DNA of 64,000 nt from Falcatimonas sp. MSJ-15 (GTDB lineage: Bacteria > Bacillota > Clostridia > Lachnospirales > Lachnospiraceae): the NCBI RefSeq assembly GCF_018918265.1, contig NZ_JAHLQC010000004.1, positions 124,001 through 188,000 of the forward strand. The letters run 5' to 3'. This document shows, one piece after another, positions 53,777 to 63,445 of the stretch. The translations under genes were made by a program, and so were the position numbers. The notes beneath the pieces were generated by a model that ran no database searches, was not told the DNA's origin, and worked only from the letters and a program-made list of their open reading frames with translations. How positions within the stretch are numbered: position 1 is the first letter of the stretch; each line of letters starts with the position of its first letter.

Positions 53777-55379
53777 GACTTTTATTTGTTTTATCATTTT
53801 TGTCTGTTTTCCACTGATGTTTTATATGGTATAGATTCTCATCTGCCTTGTTGATAAATTCTTCTATTGTACTTAATTCATCCGGCACATAATTGCATAC
53901 TCCTGTTGTTATACTGACTTTATCAAGTCTTGTCGATGTCTCATGCCTTATATCTAGCTTTGATATGCTATTTTCAATCCGTTTTGCACATTTTATAACA
54001 AACTCATTACTCTTATTAAGCAATATTACGCAAAACTCATCTCCGCCATACCTCGCACAGAGTATATTTTCATTCATCTCATTTTTTATCTGTTTTCCGA
54101 TTTTTCTAAGGCAGCTGTCTCCTTTTACATGTCCATATGTATCATTATATTGTTTGAAGCAGTCAACATCAATAAGTATAACTCCAAGATTTACTCTTTT
54201 TAATACTGCTTCTCTATGCATCTCATTAATTACTATCTCATATTTTCTTCTGTTAGGCAATGTTGTAAGTTCATCTATCTCTGCAAGATTCTTAAGCTCA
54301 CTATTATTTTTCATAATCTCAATTTTATCATCCATCGCTTTTTTTAGTGCTATCCTTGCTTTGAGACTTACAAGATTATCTTCAGCTTCTTTTTCCCTAA
54401 GCTGCATCTTATATTCATAGAACTTTTCATATGCTTTAAACAGATTCTCTTTATCTTCTATTGCTTTATAGTAACTTACTTCAAGTTCTGCCAAAGCTAT
54501 CTTTAGTCTTCTTATCTCAGGTGTCTTTGCTTTCTGTGTAAGATAATCAATCATGCCTGTTATTCTTGCATATTCTCCATGTTCAATAAGCATCGTGCAT
54601 ACATCAATGTATCCCTCAAACCGTATTCTCTGATCGAATATTCCGGCATCAGCATTACTTATTGTATCCAGACATTCGTATGCTTTTTCATAATTGCCTG
54701 ATAAAAATTCATATTTGAACATAAGAACACTGTAATCAAACCATGCCACCTCTTTTATCTTATCCCGCTGTTTATGATTTTCGATTTTTTTGAGACATTT
54801 ACCTGCTTTTTCAATTTCACCAAGTTTGAGATATACATCCGCCATATTAATTACAGCAAGCATCTTTGGAACTATAAGTTCAGGTCTTTCTGTTTGTTTT
54901 CTATATAACTCATATGTCTTTTTACAACATCTTAGCTGGTCTTCATATGCATCTATTGATCCATATATACATGATATGTTTCCATATACCAATGCAAGAA
55001 TTGCTTCATAATCATCGCATTCCTTACACTCTGCTGCTTTTAGCAGATAGTCCATTGCTGTAATAAGGTTGCCTTTCATATAGAATGCTATTCCGAGAAT
55101 ATTATATGAACGCATAAGCAGATCATTAAATCTGTTGTCTGTTACATATGGTATAAAATCAATTACACCACTTATCATGCCATCAATATCATCTTCATAC
55201 ATACAAAGTTCACATAAATAGTAATTACCAAATGCTATGCCATAATTGTAGTGTTCTTTTTCTGACATTTCTATAAGTCTGTAACACATTTTTCTTGTCT
55301 TTTCAACATTCGCATATTTACTTTTTATTATCTCTGACATAATCTTTCTAATTACATCCATTCTGTCTTCATTCTTCAT
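53766..55379 (-). CDS. TPR-GGDEF diguanylate cyclase
   Basis: A 537-residue cytosolic protein. Residues about 1-330 are tetratricopeptide-like helical repeats with no signal peptide or membrane helix; a short coiled coil (about 320-370) leads into GGDEF (about 375-530) with the active-site YGGDEF near residue 445 and DVDCFKQYNDTYGHVKGD before it. The product is expected to be c-di-GMP. The usual inhibitory RxxD site five residues ahead of GGDEF is not seen. An isolated gene: no effector lies nearby. Confidence 0.93.
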   Translation of the reverse strand: MKNEDRMDVIRKIMSEIIKSKYANVEKTRKMCYRLIEMSEKEHYNYGIAFGNYYLCELCMYEDDIDGMISGVIDFIPYVTDNRFNDLLMRSYNILGIAFYMKGNLITAMDYLLKAAECKECDDYEAILALVYGNISCIYGSIDAYEDQLRCCKKTYELYRKQTERPELIVPKMLAVINMADVYLKLGEIEKAGKCLKKIENHKQRDKIKEVAWFDYSVLMFKYEFLSGNYEKAYECLDTISNADAGIFDQRIRFEGYIDVCTMLIEHGEYARITGMIDYLTQKAKTPEIRRLKIALAELEVSYYKAIEDKENLFKAYEKFYEYKMQLREKEAEDNLVSLKARIALKKAMDDKIEIMKNNSELKNLAEIDELTTLPNRRKYEIVINEMHREAVLKRVNLGVILIDVDCFKQYNDTYGHVKGDSCLRKIGKQIKNEMNENILCARYGGDEFCVILLNKSNEFVIKCAKRIENSISKLDIRHETSTRLDKVSITTGVCNYVPDELSTIEEFINKADENLYHIKHQWKTDKNDKTNKSLAI

Positions 55380-55552
55380 ACCACATTACCCCATTTTTAA
55401 TGATACCAATATATCTCAACAATCCACATCCCACCATTTTACTTTACATAAAATTCTATATCGTTGTGTATCGGATATTTTTTTTACAAACTTTATATCT
55501 TTTTTCCCACTTTTTATTCTTTTTTTATTGTTCTTTATTTTTAGACTGTTCT

Positions 55553-56764
55553 TTATTTAGAATTATCATCTTTTTTAGCTTTCTTAGCAAAACAGGCTCG
55601 TTTTATCGAATCATCACCATATTTTTGACGTATAGAATCAATTGCACTGTCAAGTTTAGATAGCTTTTCATTTTTCTCCTGTCCAAAAAGTGTATATTGC
55701 ATATAGTTCTCTCTTACAGCCTTTGCACATCTTACACTTATAAGCCTTATAGGACTTTTATTCCACAATTTATCAAATATTTCTGCGGCATTTTCATATA
55801 TCGTCTCCGTAATATTAGTTGGTTCACAAAGCGTCACCTGCTTTTGATGATATTCAAACTCACAATCTAATATTCCTACTGATACAACGCTTATATATGC
55901 TTTATCTACTCGTATTCTTGCACTAACAGTCTCACATAATGACAATATTACAGTCTTTGCAACTCCTGCATCACAGATATCATGAGGAAGTGTAACTTCA
56001 TTACTATACCCTCTGTTTGCTACTTCTTTGCCTGTTATTCCAGGCATCTCTTTTCCGTTAGCACAGTTCCACATTGTAATGCCCTGCTTTTTAAAATTCT
56101 GCTCTAGCAATGTCTTATCCATCAAAGCAATATCACCAATTGTATTGATTCCAAGCTTATGAAGTTTTAATGCGGTCTGCCTTCCTACAAATAGCATATC
56201 ATCAACTTTAAGCGGCCATAACTTTTCTCTTATCTCATCGGAATACAAGGTATGGACTTTGTCTGGTTTTTCAAAGTCTGATGCCATCTTTGCAAGAAAC
56301 TTTGTATCAGATATTCCTATATTAACTGTAAAACCAAGTGTCTTATATATTTTTTCTTTTAATATATATGCGAATTCATCAAGATTACCATACAGATTCT
56401 GCGTACCACTCATATCGCAGAATGCTTCATCAATACTATACTGTTCAACTACCGGTGCATATTCTTTTAATAATGTAATAAATTCGGACGATCTTTTTAC
56501 ATAATTCTCATAGTGAGGTGGCACAACTATAAGGTTTGGACATTTTTGCCTTGCTTTTATTACAGGTTCTGCCGTCTGTATTCCATATCTCTTGGCACTG
56601 GTTGATTTTGCAAGAACGATTCCATGTCTCTTAGTCTCATCTCCACCAATAATTGCACACTTCTCTCTAAGATCATAATCAAGTTGCCCTGTTTCAAGAA
56701 GATATAATGCTTCCCAACTTAAAAACGCCGAATTAACATCTATATGATAGTATACTGTCTTCAT
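55553..56764 (-). CDS. Y-family DNA polymerase (DinB/UmuC-like)
   Basis: A 403-residue translesion polymerase. Palm residues are in YYHIDVNSAFLSWEA at the start (Asp in HIDVN) and YSIDEAFCDMSGT near residue 105 (Asp-Glu). The HhH segment (LHKLGINTIGDIALMD) and a C-terminal little-finger domain follow. The start at 56764 is preferred over a TTG six codons upstream; GGGGTG lies seven bases before it. No umuD partner is near. Confidence 0.92.
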   Translation of the reverse strand: MKTVYYHIDVNSAFLSWEALYLLETGQLDYDLREKCAIIGGDETKRHGIVLAKSTSAKRYGIQTAEPVIKARQKCPNLIVVPPHYENYVKRSSEFITLLKEYAPVVEQYSIDEAFCDMSGTQNLYGNLDEFAYILKEKIYKTLGFTVNIGISDTKFLAKMASDFEKPDKVHTLYSDEIREKLWPLKVDDMLFVGRQTALKLHKLGINTIGDIALMDKTLLEQNFKKQGITMWNCANGKEMPGITGKEVANRGYSNEVTLPHDICDAGVAKTVILSLCETVSARIRVDKAYISVVSVGILDCEFEYHQKQVTLCEPTNITETIYENAAEIFDKLWNKSPIRLISVRCAKAVRENYMQYTLFGQEKNEKLSKLDSAIDSIRQKYGDDSIKRACFAKKAKKDDNSK

Positions 56765-56872
56765 TCTGCCACACCCCAACTCTACATTTTAATATCTGCC
56801 ACTATTGTAAATAGTATCACATCTCATATTGTGTAAAACATATTTTTGATTATTGATATTGTAAAAGAGTAA

Positions 56873-56900
56873 GGGACCAACTACATAAGTAGCCAGTCCC
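56873..56900 (-). terminator. Terminator of tRNA-Glu
   Basis: A 12-bp stem with three G-T pairs (56873-56884 with 56889-56900), a four-base loop, and T-rich sequence (TTACTCTTTT) after it on the minus strand. Confidence 0.75.
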
Positions 56901-56927
56901 AATTATAAATTATATATTAAGAATAAG

Positions 56928-56999
56928 TAGCTCATAGGGGAATCGAACCCCTGATTCCGCCGTGAGAGGGCGGCGTCTTAACCGCTTGACCAATGAGCC
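56928..56999 (-). tRNA. tRNA-Glu (anticodon CUC)
   Basis: A 72-base cloverleaf without encoded CCA. The acceptor arms GGCTCAT and ATGAGCT pair with a terminal G-U; the anticodon stem is CCGCC/GGCGG around the loop CTCTCAC; the T arm has GGTTCGAATCC. The anticodon CUC reads GAG. It lies alone between the Y-family polymerase and the J-like gene. Confidence 0.97.
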
Positions 57000-57206
57000 A
57001 TGTCCTTGCGACTTCCTTATAATACAACATGCCAAAAGAAAATGCAAGCACTTTTTGAAATTTTATAGATTACATTTTGTTTTTCTATAAAATCAACCAT
57101 TCTTTTGATGCATATTCTATCTTAAAAAACTTCCATAAGCTCCTATAATCACTATAGCAACTGTGAAACTTCCAATCTTGTTCTATACTTTTATCATCTC
57201 ATATAG

Positions 57207-57245
57207 ACAAAAAAATACCTCTTATATATTACTATAAGAGGTATT
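57207..57245 (-). terminator. Terminator of the J-like gene
   Basis: A perfect 13-bp stem (57214-57226 with 57233-57245) followed on the minus strand by T7. It is 106 bases after the stop codon; the bases between hold no gene. Confidence 0.85.
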
Positions 57246-57350
57246 AATCGGGTTGGGCTATTCTTAAATAATAGTCTGTTAGAGATGATATCATACATAT
57301 AGCTCATTGTCAATGTTAATATACTAACTGTATTCTCTTTCGATAATATC

Positions 57351-58268
57351 CTAACTACATTCTCTTTTATCCGTCTGGCTCTTTGATTCAGATGCATATT
57401 TTCTTCGTATCGCTTCATATTCTTCATTAATCTTGTTGCAGATTATATCATCACCATTTTCTTTATTAGGATGATATTCTCTCATAAGCATATTATATCT
57501 GCGTATACATGATTCCATATCATTGCATCCTCTAAAGAAAAATATTTCGCTATTCTCTTTTCCGCTATTTTTTCTATATACTTTATCAGTATCATTGTTG
57601 TTAATAGACTCATCTGTGTCTGTATTAAAGTTATTATCATTAACAGTATTATTATTGTTAGTGTATGTTTTATTCTTTTTAACAGAAGCATTTGATTTTT
57701 TTCTCTTTGCAGACTGTTTTTTCTTAGGTTTTGAATGTCTGGTAATTCTTTTTAAAGAAGATATAATCTTTGCAAAAAATTCTTTTATACTCTTTAACAG
57801 CTTAGTAGTCACACTTGATATCTTCTTAACATTCGGTTTAATATCAGTATCAGATTCCGTTGTCTTTTTTCTCTTTGCACTCTTATTCTCTCTGGTATCT
57901 CTATCTCTATGCCTGTTAAATAATCTTCCTGTCTTAAAAAATCCCCAACTTGTAAATAGCAAAGAAAACAATGCATACATACATGAGCCTGCTAGAAACA
58001 AAAGTTTCCCTATAAGTTCCATCTTATCTGCATATTCTGGTGCATATTGACTTCCATAGTATATACTAATCGGTACAATCCACTTATGCATAATAACCGG
58101 TCCCGGACATATCTTCATAAGATATCCAAGTAAAGGTATCTTATACATCAATATACATATCACTGCTGCCATTAATGCTATTACAGCTCTCACTTTAATG
58201 TTCTCACATGGAATCACACTCCAAAATATTGCGGCATACGCCATTAATCCTAATATTGCTCCTAACAT
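57351..58268 (-). CDS. Membrane protein with degenerate J-like C-terminus
   Basis: A 305-residue protein. The N-terminus has about four membrane helices (1-20, 26-45, 60-78 and 88-108); then come a long basic low-complexity linker (about 115-215, many Lys/Arg/Ser) and an Asn/Asp-rich stretch (about 205-230). The C-terminal 55 residues resemble helices II-III of a DnaJ domain: FFRGCNDMESCIRRYNML, YHPNKENGDD and INEEYEAI. The J motif HPD, needed to stimulate Hsp70, reads HPN. The function is unknown. AGGTG precedes the ATG. Confidence 0.7.
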   Translation of the reverse strand: MLGAILGLMAYAAIFWSVIPCENIKVRAVIALMAAVICILMYKIPLLGYLMKICPGPVIMHKWIVPISIYYGSQYAPEYADKMELIGKLLFLAGSCMYALFSLLFTSWGFFKTGRLFNRHRDRDTRENKSAKRKKTTESDTDIKPNVKKISSVTTKLLKSIKEFFAKIISSLKRITRHSKPKKKQSAKRKKSNASVKKNKTYTNNNNTVNDNNFNTDTDESINNNDTDKVYRKNSGKENSEIFFFRGCNDMESCIRRYNMLMREYHPNKENGDDIICNKINEEYEAIRRKYASESKSQTDKRECS

Positions 58269-58382
58269 TTTTACACCTGCTTTTTTTATTGTATTACCAA
58301 AGTTGTTATTAAAAACAGCTATTTAAATTATACACGAAACTTATATTTCGGTACTTTTTTTATTGATGCCTTATGCATCACA

Positions 58383-58688
58383 TTATGCGTTCATTCCCAT
58401 CTTAACAATGAGTTCTATATCAGCATCTTTTGTATTCTTGATTACATAATGTGGAAACAGCCCAAATAAAACTGCTTCCCTTTTGTCTTTTGGTTCATAA
58501 TTATTAACGCCATCAATAAGTGCTTCTCTTATTATATGAAGATCATCTTGTGGATTAATCTGTATTCCAAGTATATGTGCTATTTTTCCACATGCATAAG
58601 CATATTCATAATCTGACAGATAACCACCTGTAATCTTTTGAAAATCACACTTTTTCTCAACTGCCATTCCGGCAAGTTCTATTACCAT
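58383..58688 (-). CDS. Small conserved-looking protein of unknown function
   Basis: A 101-residue soluble, mostly helical protein (MVIELAGMAVEKKCDFQKIT start, then EYAYACGKIAHILGIQI). No signal peptide or membrane helix. AGGTGA lies nine bases before the ATG, and coding is consistent. It stands alone between polC and the J-like gene, about 210 bases after polC. Not recognised. Confidence 0.65.
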   Translation of the reverse strand: MVIELAGMAVEKKCDFQKITGGYLSDYEYAYACGKIAHILGIQINPQDDLHIIREALIDGVNNYEPKDKREAVLFGLFPHYVIKNTKDADIELIVKMGMNA

Positions 58689-58736
58689 ACTATCACGTCA
58701 CCTCATATCTTATTTTAATCTGCAATTGCATACATC

Positions 58737-58778
58737 AGCTAATAATGCTAATTCTATTACTATTTTGCATTATTAGCT
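58737..58778. repeat. 12-bp hairpin downstream of polC
   Basis: AGCTAATAATGC (58737-58748) pairs with 58767-58778. On the plus strand it is followed by TTTTG; on the minus strand no T-run follows, so it is an uncertain terminator for polC. Confidence 0.5.
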
Positions 58779-58805
58779 TTTGTTCTTTATCAGTAGTCTT
58801 TATCA

Positions 58806-58875
58806 CTATTACATATTTTAGCTCTATTGTAATTGTGTTTCTATTACATATTTTAGCCCTATTATAATTGTGTTT
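58806..58875. repeat. 35-bp tandem duplication downstream of polC
   Basis: Two adjacent 35-base copies (58806-58840 and 58841-58875) differ at two positions. They lie 28-97 bases after the polC stop and encode nothing visible. Confidence 0.85.
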
Positions 58876-58902
58876 TTGTTATACGCTTTGTCTTTATTAC
58901 AA

Positions 58903-61900
58903 TTATAAATCGAAAAGTGATAACTGATTAGTATCTGGCAAATCGCCAAGAATTCCAAGGTCATCCATAAGTTCTATTACTGTTTTACTTACTTTTGTCC
59001 TATCTCTAAAATCATCTTTTGACAAGAACATTCCATCTTTTGCTGCTTCAACAACAGCATCTGCTGCTTTGTCTCCAAGTCCATCTATTGTACTTAGTGC
59101 CGGCATAAGTTTTCCATCTATAATCTGAAAATGATGTGCTTTCGCTGTAAAAAGATCTATTGGTACAAATTCAAATCCTCTTGCATACATCTCCTGAACA
59201 ATTCGCATATCTTTTAATGTATCCTGCTCTTTCTTGCTAAGTGTATCACTTCTCTTCTTATAATCATTAAGATAGTATTCTAGTCTGTCTCTGCCCATAC
59301 ACATTATCTCGTATGAGAATGCCGAAGCTCTTATACTAAAATATGCTGCATAATAAGCAAGTGGATAGAATACTTTAAAATATGCTATTCTCCATGCCAT
59401 CATAACATACGCTGCCGCATGTGCTTTTGGAAACATATATTTAATCTTTTTACATGACCATATATACCAGTCTGGAACACCATGAGATATCATCTCTTCT
59501 TCCCACTCCGGTTTAAGTCCTTTTCCTTTTCGTACACTCTCCATAATCGTGAATGAAAGTTCTTTATCAAGCCCTTTTCCGATTAGATATATCATAATAT
59601 CATCTCGTGTACATATTGCAGTTGAGATCGTTGCTTTTCCTTCCTGAAGAAGTGTCTGGGCATTACCAAGCCATACATCTGTACCATGTGAAAGTCCTGC
59701 TATTCGTACAAGATCTGAAAAATATTTTGGCTGTGTATCAATAAGCATTTGCATAGCAAAATCTGTTCCGAATTCAGGTATTCCAAGTGCTCCAAGCTTA
59801 CAGCCTCCTATATCTTCAGGATCTATTGATAATGCACTTGTATCCTTAAATAAAGACATTACTTCTTTACTATCTAATGGTATATCTCTTGCACTTACTC
59901 CTGTAAGATCTTCAAGCATTCGTATCATCGTAGGATCATCATGTCCAAGTATATCAAGTTTTAAAAGGTTATGATCAATACTATGATAATCAAAGTGTGT
60001 TGTTACAATATTGCTTGTCATATCATTAGCCGGATGCTGGATTGGTGTAAAGGAATGGATCTCTTCTCCAAGTGGAAGAACTATAATTCCACCAGGATGC
60101 TGTCCGGTTGTTCTTCTGACTCCTACACAGCCTTCAACTATTCTGTTAATCTCAGAATTACGCTTACTACAGCCTCTTTCTTCATAATATTTTTTCACAT
60201 AACCATACGCTGTTTTATCAGCAAGAGTACCTATTGTACCAGCTTTAAATGTCTGCCCTTTACCGAAGATAACTTCTACATAAGCATGTGCTTTTGCCTG
60301 ATATTCTCCTGAGAAGTTAAGGTCAATATCCGGCTCTTTATTACCTTTAAATCCCAGGAATGTCTCAAATGGAATATCAAATCCTGCTTTTATAAGTTGT
60401 TCTCCACATACAGGACACTTCTTATCAGGCATATCACATCCTGCACCACCAGCAAATTTCTTGACATCTTCTGAATCAAACTCGTTATAGTGACATTTTT
60501 CACAATAATAATGCGGACTTAATGGATTAACTTCTGTTATACCTGACATTGTCGCTGCAAGTGATGAACCTACTGAACCTCGTGAACCAACCAGATATCC
60601 ATCTTCATTAGACTTCCATACCAGCTTCTGTGCGATTATATACATAACCGAATATCCATTCGATATGATTGAATTAAGTTCTCTCTCAAGTCGCTCTGTT
60701 ACTATCTCTGGCAGTTCTTCACCATACATTGCATGTGCAGTATCATAGCATATCTTTCTTAGTGTCTTATCAGAATCTTCAATTACAGGAGGACATTTAT
60801 CCGGTCTTACCGGTGATATCTTATCACACATATCTGCAATAAGATTAGTATTCTCAATTACTATCTCATGTGCTTTATCACTTCCTAGATACTCAAACTC
60901 TTTTAGCATCTCTTCTGTTGTTCTAAGATATAATGGTGCCTGATTATCACTATCTTTAAATCCTTGTCCAGCCATAATGATTCTTCTGTATACTTCATCT
61001 TCCGGATTAAGAAAATGCACATCACACGTTCCAACTACCGGTTTATTAAACTGTTCTCCAAGTTTTACTATCTTTTTATTAATCTCTATAAGATCTTCTT
61101 CTGAATTAACAGCATAATTATCACTTTCTATCATAAAGTTATTATTGCCAAGTGGCTGTATCTCAAGATAGTCATAGAATTTGACAATTCTTGCTATCTC
61201 TTCTTCCGGTTGATTTCTTAATATTGCCTGATACAGATCTCCTGCTTCACATGCACTTCCAATTATAAGTCCCTCTCTATGCTTTAATATCTCACTCTTT
61301 GGTATTCTAGGTCTTCTTCTGTAATATTTAAGGTTAGAATCTGAGATTAGGCGATACATATTAACTCTCCCGGTGTTATTCTTAGCCAGAATAATAACAT
61401 GATATGTATTCATCTTCATTATTGCTTCAGCATCAAGTTTACTAAGTTCATTCGCTTCATCAAGATTATTAATATTTCTTAATTTTAATCTTTCTATAAG
61501 TGCAACAAATATATCTGCACATGCTTTTGCATCATCAACTGCCCTATGATGATTCTCAAGTGATACACCTAATGCCTTTGCTACTGTATCAAGTTTAAAT
61601 TTGGCAAGCCCTGATATAAGTACTCTTGACAATGCAACTGTATCTACTACTGTATGTGTAAGTTCAATGCCAAGTATATCTCTTGCTTTTGTATCTATAA
61701 AGCTCACATCAAACTCGGCATTATGTGCAACAAGTACTGCACCTTCACAGAATTCAAGGAATTTTGGAAGTACATCTTCTATAAAAGGTGCGTCTTTAAC
61801 CATACTATCATTAATATGAGTTAATTCTTCGATTCTAAATGGTATTGGTATATCAGGATTAACAAATGTACTGAATTCATCAACATATTTTCCACCCTGC

Positions 61901-63429
61901 ATCTTAATTGCACCGATTTCAATTATTCGATCCGACTTTGGTGAAAATCCTGTTGTCTCAATATCAAATATTACATAAGTATCATCAAAAGTCTGACCTT
62001 TTGAATCTACAATTATTGACTTGGTATCATCAACAAGATATCCTTCAACACCATATATAATTTTAAAGTCTTTATTATCAAGTTTATCAAGCGTATGATT
62101 AGCATCCGGGAATGCCTGAACTGCTCCATGATCTGTTATTGCAATAGCATTATGTCCCCACTTTGCCGCCTGTTTTATAATATCTGATACATCAGATACT
62201 CCATCCATATCACTCATCTTCGTATGGCAGTGAAGCTCAACTCTCTTCTCAACAGATGTATCCTGTCTCTTTGTTCTTGCGTCTGTTGCTTTTTTGATTC
62301 CTACAACTGATGCTATTGTAAGTTCTCCATCGAATCTGTCAACTGTTGTGACACCTTTTAACTTGATAAAAGATTTTTCTGTTATCGCTGGAAGTATATC
62401 CGGTAACTGCTCATTTCTTGCAAACATCTTAACAGTAATAGTATCTGTAAAATCTGTAACATCAAATGTTATAATCGTCTTTTCATTACGAAGTTCTCTT
62501 TTCTCTACAGTCCTAATCTGTCCACGAATAATCACTTCGCCCATCTCAGACTGTATAGTCTCAATAGCAACTATTTCATCATCTTCAAAATCTCTTCCAT
62601 ATAATACATCAGGATTATCAGACTTTTTATATGAATAACGTTTTTGAAACTCTCTTTTTTCAAATGGTTTCTTTGCTGAATCATTATCAGTTTTTGCTGT
62701 TGCTTTAACTATATGTTCTTCATTTTTTACTGCTTTATCTGCAATAACATCTGCTTTTTTTACTGTCTCTTTTGATGCTACATCTGACTGATTATTAATA
62801 TACTCATCAGCATTAGAGTGTTCATTATCTCCCTTAGCCACATTATTAGCATTAATATTTTTAAGTATCTGTCTTACTTCTTCTTTTATTTCCTTCTCTG
62901 AGTTAATTGCATACTTACTCTTTTTTGCCTCTTTATATTCAAATATAACATTTACTTCAAAGCCACATCGATCAAGGAATATCTTCTCTAATATTCTCTT
63001 TAATTCATCCGTCTTTTTCTCTGAGACAATACTCTCTGAAATAGTCATCTTCATAGTATATTCGTTAGTAAATTCAATTTCTGCCTGTCTCATTATATTA
63101 TATTCTATAATGCTATAATTCTTAAGTTCCATCAATATACTCTCTTTATAAGCATCATAAAGTTTTTGTGGTGTATATTGTGATGAAAGTGTAAATCGCT
63201 CTATAATCTTTACACGAATTCTACTCTCTTTAAACAGTTGATTCGCTATTTCATTTTCAACTTTATATATGATATCTTTTGTTATCAGTCTCCTACTGTG
63301 AATATATACTCGAATAAAAGTTTTAGCCGAGGTAGTTGTAACTTTTGTTACTTCCGCCTCAGCTAAAAGTCCTTTCGAATCGCCTGTCAATTTTAAAGTA
63401 GGAAAAACATCAAAAAATAAGTTTACCAT
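58903..63429 (-). CDS. polC: DNA polymerase III alpha subunit, PolC type
   Basis: A 1508-residue replicative polymerase typical of low-GC Gram-positives. Domain order: N-terminal domain and linker (Lys/Glu/Asn-rich near 190-270), OB fold (about 290-390), PHP part 1 (VELHCHTKMSDMDGVSD near 400), an inserted DEDDh proofreading exonuclease (YVIFDIETTG near 486), the rest of PHP, a zinc site (CEKC and CPVC near 975-1010), the polymerase catalytic DIDLNFSGEYQ near 1035, and a C-terminal helix-hairpin-helix region. The start at 63429 has AAGGGG eight bases upstream. It follows ispG by 16 bases. Confidence 0.98.
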   Translation of the reverse strand: MVNLFFDVFPTLKLTGDSKGLLAEAEVTKVTTTSAKTFIRVYIHSRRLITKDIIYKVENEIANQLFKESRIRVKIIERFTLSSQYTPQKLYDAYKESILMELKNYSIIEYNIMRQAEIEFTNEYTMKMTISESIVSEKKTDELKRILEKIFLDRCGFEVNVIFEYKEAKKSKYAINSEKEIKEEVRQILKNINANNVAKGDNEHSNADEYINNQSDVASKETVKKADVIADKAVKNEEHIVKATAKTDNDSAKKPFEKREFQKRYSYKKSDNPDVLYGRDFEDDEIVAIETIQSEMGEVIIRGQIRTVEKRELRNEKTIITFDVTDFTDTITVKMFARNEQLPDILPAITEKSFIKLKGVTTVDRFDGELTIASVVGIKKATDARTKRQDTSVEKRVELHCHTKMSDMDGVSDVSDIIKQAAKWGHNAIAITDHGAVQAFPDANHTLDKLDNKDFKIIYGVEGYLVDDTKSIIVDSKGQTFDDTYVIFDIETTGFSPKSDRIIEIGAIKMQGGKYVDEFSTFVNPDIPIPFRIEELTHINDSMVKDAPFIEDVLPKFLEFCEGAVLVAHNAEFDVSFIDTKARDILGIELTHTVVDTVALSRVLISGLAKFKLDTVAKALGVSLENHHRAVDDAKACADIFVALIERLKLRNINNLDEANELSKLDAEAIMKMNTYHVIILAKNNTGRVNMYRLISDSNLKYYRRRPRIPKSEILKHREGLIIGSACEAGDLYQAILRNQPEEEIARIVKFYDYLEIQPLGNNNFMIESDNYAVNSEEDLIEINKKIVKLGEQFNKPVVGTCDVHFLNPEDEVYRRIIMAGQGFKDSDNQAPLYLRTTEEMLKEFEYLGSDKAHEIVIENTNLIADMCDKISPVRPDKCPPVIEDSDKTLRKICYDTAHAMYGEELPEIVTERLERELNSIISNGYSVMYIIAQKLVWKSNEDGYLVGSRGSVGSSLAATMSGITEVNPLSPHYYCEKCHYNEFDSEDVKKFAGGAGCDMPDKKCPVCGEQLIKAGFDIPFETFLGFKGNKEPDIDLNFSGEYQAKAHAYVEVIFGKGQTFKAGTIGTLADKTAYGYVKKYYEERGCSKRNSEINRIVEGCVGVRRTTGQHPGGIIVLPLGEEIHSFTPIQHPANDMTSNIVTTHFDYHSIDHNLLKLDILGHDDPTMIRMLEDLTGVSARDIPLDSKEVMSLFKDTSALSIDPEDIGGCKLGALGIPEFGTDFAMQMLIDTQPKYFSDLVRIAGLSHGTDVWLGNAQTLLQEGKATISTAICTRDDIMIYLIGKGLDKELSFTIMESVRKGKGLKPEWEEEMISHGVPDWYIWSCKKIKYMFPKAHAAAYVMMAWRIAYFKVFYPLAYYAAYFSIRASAFSYEIMCMGRDRLEYYLNDYKKRSDTLSKKEQDTLKDMRIVQEMYARGFEFVPIDLFTAKAHHFQIIDGKLMPALSTIDGLGDKAADAVVEAAKDGMFLSKDDFRDRTKVSKTVIELMDDLGILGDLPDTNQLSLFDL

Positions 63430-63445
63430 TGTAATAACCCCTTTT

